From the NCBI GenBank assembly GCA_031284845.1, contig JAITXH010000032.1:1-17573 (forward strand): 17,573 nucleotides of DNA, in the 5' to 3' direction. Below the pieces are notes generated by a model, which was not told where the DNA came from, ran no database searches, and saw nothing but the letters and a program-made list of their open reading frames with translations. Within the stretch, counting starts at the first letter, position 1; each line of letters opens with the position of its first letter. Position numbers and translations under genes: made by a program. Source of the stretch: Puniceicoccales bacterium (GTDB lineage: Bacteria; Verrucomicrobiota; Verrucomicrobiia; Opitutales; UBA953). Shown here one piece after another: positions 13,975 through 17,573 of this stretch.

Positions 13975-16533
13975 ATGCGTAAATCATCGCTTTTCGTCCT
14001 TCTTTTCCAGCTTTTGTCGTTACACGGGTTCCTTGTCGCCGCGCCCAATGCAAAAAAGCCTGCGCCGCCTCCCGCGCCGCCGCAGTCCGTTGCCTTTGTC
14101 AAAACAATCCTCGCCCGAGAACTTTCTCCCAACGAGCGCATCTCTACTCAAGCCCTCTGGAGAACACTCGAACATAGCGACGAACTTCTCGCCGACTGGT
14201 TGCGCCAAGACCTCGCCGATCCCACCGGACTGTCCCTCTTCACTGACGATAACCCCATTGCAAATTTCCGACGCGCCATCGCCAAAGTTTCCGGCAAACC
14301 AGCCGAATCCAGCGAGACGGAAGATGTGAGCCGCTTCGCCGCCGATGTCGCCGCATATCGTCTCCTGTGCTCCCAACGCCGCGAAAGCCAGCTCGCCGCT
14401 GCCGCCGCACAAACCCCGCGCCTCGTCTATGCCCGCCACTTCATCATGGGTGGCTCGCATTATGCCTACACCGAGTCGCTTACCGATGCCCAGCAGGAGC
14501 GGTGGTTCGTCCCCGGGGGTAAACTTTGCCACGCAGAATATACACGCGAGGGCCTTTGGAAAGAGACTGTCCTTCTCGACTCTCCGCAAGGTGTCATCCG
14601 CGATGTGGATGTTGATTTTGATGCCAGCCGCATCCTTTTCTCATGGAAAAAATCCGACAATGAAGATGATTACCATCTCTACGAAATCCCTGTCGGCGAC
14701 GATGGCTCGCCTGATCCCGCTCGCATCCGCCAGTTGACCTTCGGTGCCGGTCTTGCCGACTACGAAGGCTGCTACCTTCCGGATGGCTCCATTCTTTTCA
14801 ACTCCTCCCGTTGCCAGCAAATCGTAGATTGCTGGTGGACTGAGGTCAGCAACCTCTATCGTTGCGACGCCGATGGTTCCAATATCTTCCGGCTCACCTT
14901 CGACCAAGTCCACGACAACTATCCCACCCTCACCTGGGACAATCGTGTGCTCTACACTCGTTGGGACTACAATGACCGCTCCCAGATGTATCCCCAGCCG
15001 CTTTTCCAAATGGCTCCCGATGGCACTTCGCAAGCTGCTGTCTATGGTGAAAACTCCTGGTTCCCGACCTCCATCGTCCACGCTCGCGCTATACCCGGTT
15101 CGCAAAACGTGTTTGCCATCGCCACCGGTCACCACTCGCGCCAACCCGGTGAACTCATTCTCATTGAGCCGGGGAAGGGGCGTCAGGAGACCGAGGGCAT
15201 CACCCGGGTGGCCCCCATCCGCCCCAATCCTGAGCAACGCCCGATTATCGTGGACGCTTACGGTCAGGATGGGGCCCTTTTCGCTTATCCCTACCCGATA
15301 GATTCACGCAGTCTCTTCGTTTCTTATAATCCCGAAGGTTGGAATGGCGGCGCCACCCGCCGTCAAAAAAGCGGACTCGGCCTTTACTGGATGGATATTG
15401 ACGGGAATCGTGAATTGCTCGCTTCGCGCCTTGGCATCGCCTGCGGACGCGCCGTTCCACTCTTGCCGCGTAAACGCCCTGCGTCACGTCCCTCACTCGT
15501 GGACTACGCTAAAGACGAGGGCACTTTTCACATTCTGGATGTGTATGCCGGCGAAGCCATGCGGGATGTCCCCCGCGGCACGGTGAAGACCCTGCGCGTA
15601 ATAGAACTGGATTTTCGCGTCGCGGGTATTCGCCATAACGGAAACGGCGGTCCCGGTGGCGGTGCCCTCGTTTCGACGCCCATCTCTGTCGGCAATGGCG
15701 CGTGGGACGTAAAAATCCCGCTTGGGGACGCCAAAGTCCACGACGATGGCTCTGTCTTCTTCAAGGCTCCGACGCGGCGCCCACTTTACTTTGTGTTGCT
15801 TGATGAAAAAGGGCGCATGGTGCAGACCATGCGAAGCTGGACTACTTTGCAACCCGGCGAAAATGCGTCCTGTGTGGGCTGCCACGAATCGAAGAACAGT
15901 GCTCCGCCGGCCTTTAGCCGTCCGCCGAAAGCGCTTATCGCCGGAGCGCAGCGACTCGTGCCCTTTTGGAAAGAGAGGGCATCCGCATCTGATCCGATAC
16001 CCCGTTCCGGCTTTAGTTTTTCCCGCGACGTCCAGCCCATTCTCGATCGTCACTGTGTCTCCTGTCATGACGGGGCCTCGCCAGCTGCTGGCACCCCGCG
16101 TCCTGATTTTCGAGGTGTCGCCGTTCAGGATCGTGTCGGCGGGCGGGCATGGTTGCGTTCCTACCTTTCGCTCACGCATGCGTATATTGATGAAGGTGGA
16201 AGGGGGTCCTGGCGCGGGAAGGATAATAATCCCGTCTTGAACTGGGTTTCCGCCGCATCGGCTCCCACGCTGCAAAAGCCATTCTCAGTTGGTTCTAGTG
16301 CCAGTAAGCTTTTCAAACGTCTCGATTCCGGGCATGGCAAGACGGCGATCACTCCCGCAGAAGTGGCCCGGCTCGCTGCTTGGGTGGACATGTCCGTCCC
16401 GTTTTGCGGTGACTATCAGGAAGCCAACATCTGGACTGACACGGAGAAAGCCAAGCACGCTAAATATCAAGCGAAGCGCGACACCGCCAATGCTGCTGAT
16501 GCCGCTGTGCTTCAGCTCTTGAAATCAAAGTAG
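13975..16533 (+). CDS. HzsA-related (hydrazine synthase alpha-like) secreted dihaem protein
   Basis: 852 residues from the ATG at 13975 (an ATG at 13957 would add six). Signal peptide at 1-23 (RKSSLFVLLFQLLSL then AAP), so periplasmic. The middle has propeller-like PD40 repeats (RQLTFGAGLADYEGCYLPDG, FNSSRCQQIVDC, NIFRLTFDQVHDNYPTLTW) typical of HzsA-related proteins common in Planctomycetes and Verrucomicrobia. Two haem-c sites lie in the C-terminal part: CVGCH at 633-637 and CVSCH at 694-698, the second in the usual context FSRDVQPILDRHCVSCHDG. In true hydrazine synthase alpha, a Tyr four residues after the first CxxCH binds the active-site haem; here that residue is Asn641. The beta and gamma subunits are absent. 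Function is therefore unknown: a periplasmic redox or haem protein, not evidence for anammox. Confidence 0.86.
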   Translation: MRKSSLFVLLFQLLSLHGFLVAAPNAKKPAPPPAPPQSVAFVKTILARELSPNERISTQALWRTLEHSDELLADWLRQDLADPTGLSLFTDDNPIANFRRAIAKVSGKPAESSETEDVSRFAADVAAYRLLCSQRRESQLAAAAAQTPRLVYARHFIMGGSHYAYTESLTDAQQERWFVPGGKLCHAEYTREGLWKETVLLDSPQGVIRDVDVDFDASRILFSWKKSDNEDDYHLYEIPVGDDGSPDPARIRQLTFGAGLADYEGCYLPDGSILFNSSRCQQIVDCWWTEVSNLYRCDADGSNIFRLTFDQVHDNYPTLTWDNRVLYTRWDYNDRSQMYPQPLFQMAPDGTSQAAVYGENSWFPTSIVHARAIPGSQNVFAIATGHHSRQPGELILIEPGKGRQETEGITRVAPIRPNPEQRPIIVDAYGQDGALFAYPYPIDSRSLFVSYNPEGWNGGATRRQKSGLGLYWMDIDGNRELLASRLGIACGRAVPLLPRKRPASRPSLVDYAKDEGTFHILDVYAGEAMRDVPRGTVKTLRVIELDFRVAGIRHNGNGGPGGGALVSTPISVGNGAWDVKIPLGDAKVHDDGSVFFKAPTRRPLYFVLLDEKGRMVQTMRSWTTLQPGENASCVGCHESKNSAPPAFSRPPKALIAGAQRLVPFWKERASASDPIPRSGFSFSRDVQPILDRHCVSCHDGASPAAGTPRPDFRGVAVQDRVGGRAWLRSYLSLTHAYIDEGGRGSWRGKDNNPVLNWVSAASAPTLQKPFSVGSSASKLFKRLDSGHGKTAITPAEVARLAAWVDMSVPFCGDYQEANIWTDTEKAKHAKYQAKRDTANAADAAVLQLLKSK

Positions 16534-16541
16534 CACGGGAA

Positions 16542-16565
16542 GCACCATCCTGCCAAAGATGGTGC
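16542..16565. terminator. Possible bidirectional terminator between HzsA-like gene and uvrB
   Basis: GCACCATC (16542-16549) and GATGGTGC (16558-16565) form a perfect 8-bp stem with an 8-nt loop, 9 bp after the HzsA-like stop and 17 bp before the convergent uvrB stop. Only a pyrimidine-rich tract (CTCATTCTCTTCTTCTC), not a T-run, follows, so termination is plausible but not certain. Confidence 0.5.
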
Positions 16566-16581
16566 CCTCATTCTCTTCTTC

Positions 16582-17573
16582 TCACCGGCGTCGTTTGCTC
16601 TTGCGGTAGCTGAATGACGACCGCGCTTTACCAGCGGTTTTTTCGCCCTTCAAAATGGCGATCTGGTCGCGCAACAACGCTGCCCGCTCAAACTCCAATT
16701 TGTCCGCTGCTGTCAGCATCTCTGTTTCCAACTCCGCTAATACGGCAGCGGTATCTTTGTCCTTAGTGCCCTCGGCGAGCATGAGCGGCTCCAACTCATC
16801 GGAGCCGTCAGGCATGAGACTCGCTTGCACAGGCCGGACAACACTGCGCGGCGTGATGCCGTGCGCCTGATTGTGGGCCATCTGCCGCTCGCGGCGCAGA
16901 GCCGATACCGCCAAGGCGCGTGTGAGGGAATTGGTCATCACATCGGCGTAAAGAATCACGCGCCCGCGCTCGTGGCGGGCGGCGCGGCCTGCGGTCTGAA
17001 TGAGACTCGTCTCGCTTCGCAGAAAACCTTCCTTGTCCGCGTCGAGGATTCCGACCAGCCCGACTTCGGGCAAATCCAGCCCCTCGCGCAACAAGTTGAC
17101 CCCGATGAGCACATCGAAACGTCCCTCGCGCAGACGGCGCAAAATCTCCACGCGCTCAATGGCATCTATGTCCGAATGGAGGTATTCGACGCGCAAGCCC
17201 GATTCGCGCATAAACTCGGCCAAATCTTCGCTCATGCGCTTCGTGAGCGTCGTCACGAGCACGCGTTCGCCCGCCTCGGCAGCGGCCTTCGCTTCGCCGA
17301 TGAGGTCTTCGACTTGCCCTTGAATGGGGCGCACTTCCATTGCCGGATCGAGTAAGCCCGTGGGACGGATGATTTGCTCGGCGATAACACTGCTGTTCTC
17401 AAACTCGTAAGGCGCCGGCGTCGCTGAGACAAAGAGCGTTTGACCGGTGGCGGTGCTGAATTCGTCGGGTTTGAGCGGGCGGTTTTCGATTGCCGACGGC
17501 AAGCGGAAACCAAACTCCACAAGCCGCTCTTTGCGCGAACGGTCGCCGTGATACATGCCGCGAATCTGCGGCA
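16582..17573 (-). CDS. uvrB: Excinuclease ABC subunit B (N-terminal half outside window)
   Basis: C-terminal 329 residues visible, roughly half of a typical UvrB of about 670. The DNA-damage-loading helicase of nucleotide excision repair, which works with UvrA and UvrC. The visible part starts PQIRGMYHGDRSRKERLVEF, followed by GFRLPSAIENRPLKPDEF and LFVSATPAPYE. Helicase motifs follow: VLVTTLTKRMSEDL (IV), GVNLLREGLDLPEVGLV (V) and QTAGRAARHERGRVILYAD (VI). The C-terminal UVR domain, ELETEMLTAADKLEFERAAL and LRDQIAILK, binds UvrC. A basic tail (RKSKRRR) ends it. The sequence is fully canonical with no missing residue seen. It is convergent with the HzsA-like gene, 48 bp between stops. Confidence 0.99.
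   Translation of the reverse strand, partial: PQIRGMYHGDRSRKERLVEFGFRLPSAIENRPLKPDEFSTATGQTLFVSATPAPYEFENSSVIAEQIIRPTGLLDPAMEVRPIQGQVEDLIGEAKAAAEAGERVLVTTLTKRMSEDLAEFMRESGLRVEYLHSDIDAIERVEILRRLREGRFDVLIGVNLLREGLDLPEVGLVGILDADKEGFLRSETSLIQTAGRAARHERGRVILYADVMTNSLTRALAVSALRRERQMAHNQAHGITPRSVVRPVQASLMPDGSDELEPLMLAEGTKDKDTAAVLAELETEMLTAADKLEFERAALLRDQIAILKGEKTAGKARSSFSYRKSKRRR

Noticed and set aside
13975..16533. Hydrazine synthase and anammox metabolism
   Set aside because: Only the alpha-like fold is present; beta/gamma subunits are missing and the key Tyr after the first CxxCH is Asn.

Overview
The window looks like a chromosomal stretch of a Verrucomicrobiota-type bacterium (PVC superphylum, perhaps Opitutae). 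This is inferred from three things: a large secreted tricorn-type protease, a hydrazine-synthase-alpha-like (HzsA-related) dihaem protein and a giant DUF2339 membrane protein sit among housekeeping genes; the coding sequence is moderately GC-rich; and most genes have no Shine-Dalgarno motif. I see no phage, transposase, CRISPR array, tRNA or rRNA.

Layout, left (1-3000): the N-terminal two thirds of an Mrp/ApbC Fe-S carrier ATPase (minus strand, cut by the window edge) is divergent from a small FtsB/DivIC-like membrane coiled-coil protein (plus). Converging on that is a minus-strand pair: aroC (chorismate synthase), whose stop codon overlaps the start of a gene for an unrecognised protein with a degenerate P-loop.

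Middle (3100-12500, all plus strand): a very large DUF2339 polytopic membrane protein; a hotdog acyl-CoA thioesterase overlapping by ATGA with a LolA-like periplasmic carrier; homoserine dehydrogenase (hom); and a 1151-residue secreted tricorn-type S41 protease with a lysine-periodic linker. A 29-bp hairpin plus T-run terminates this block.

Right (12500-17573): an intergenic region with two tandem copies of a roughly 64-bp element that folds as two hairpins; then the conserved rpmH-rnpA-yidD cluster on the minus strand (rpmH encodes only 44 residues). Divergent from it are a short, possibly frameshifted ORF and a secreted HzsA-related protein with two CxxCH haem sites. The window ends in the C-terminal half of uvrB (minus, cut by the edge).

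The housekeeping genes serve Fe-S assembly, aromatic and Asp-family amino-acid synthesis, division, ribosome and RNase P function, and UV repair. The accessory content is envelope-directed: thioesterase with lipid carrier, DUF2339, periplasmic tricorn and periplasmic cytochrome. I find no gene cassette that amounts to a clearly new defence or biosynthetic system. The least explained items are the two-hairpin repeats, the tricorn linker, the degenerate P-loop protein fused to the aroC transcript, and the HzsA-related protein.
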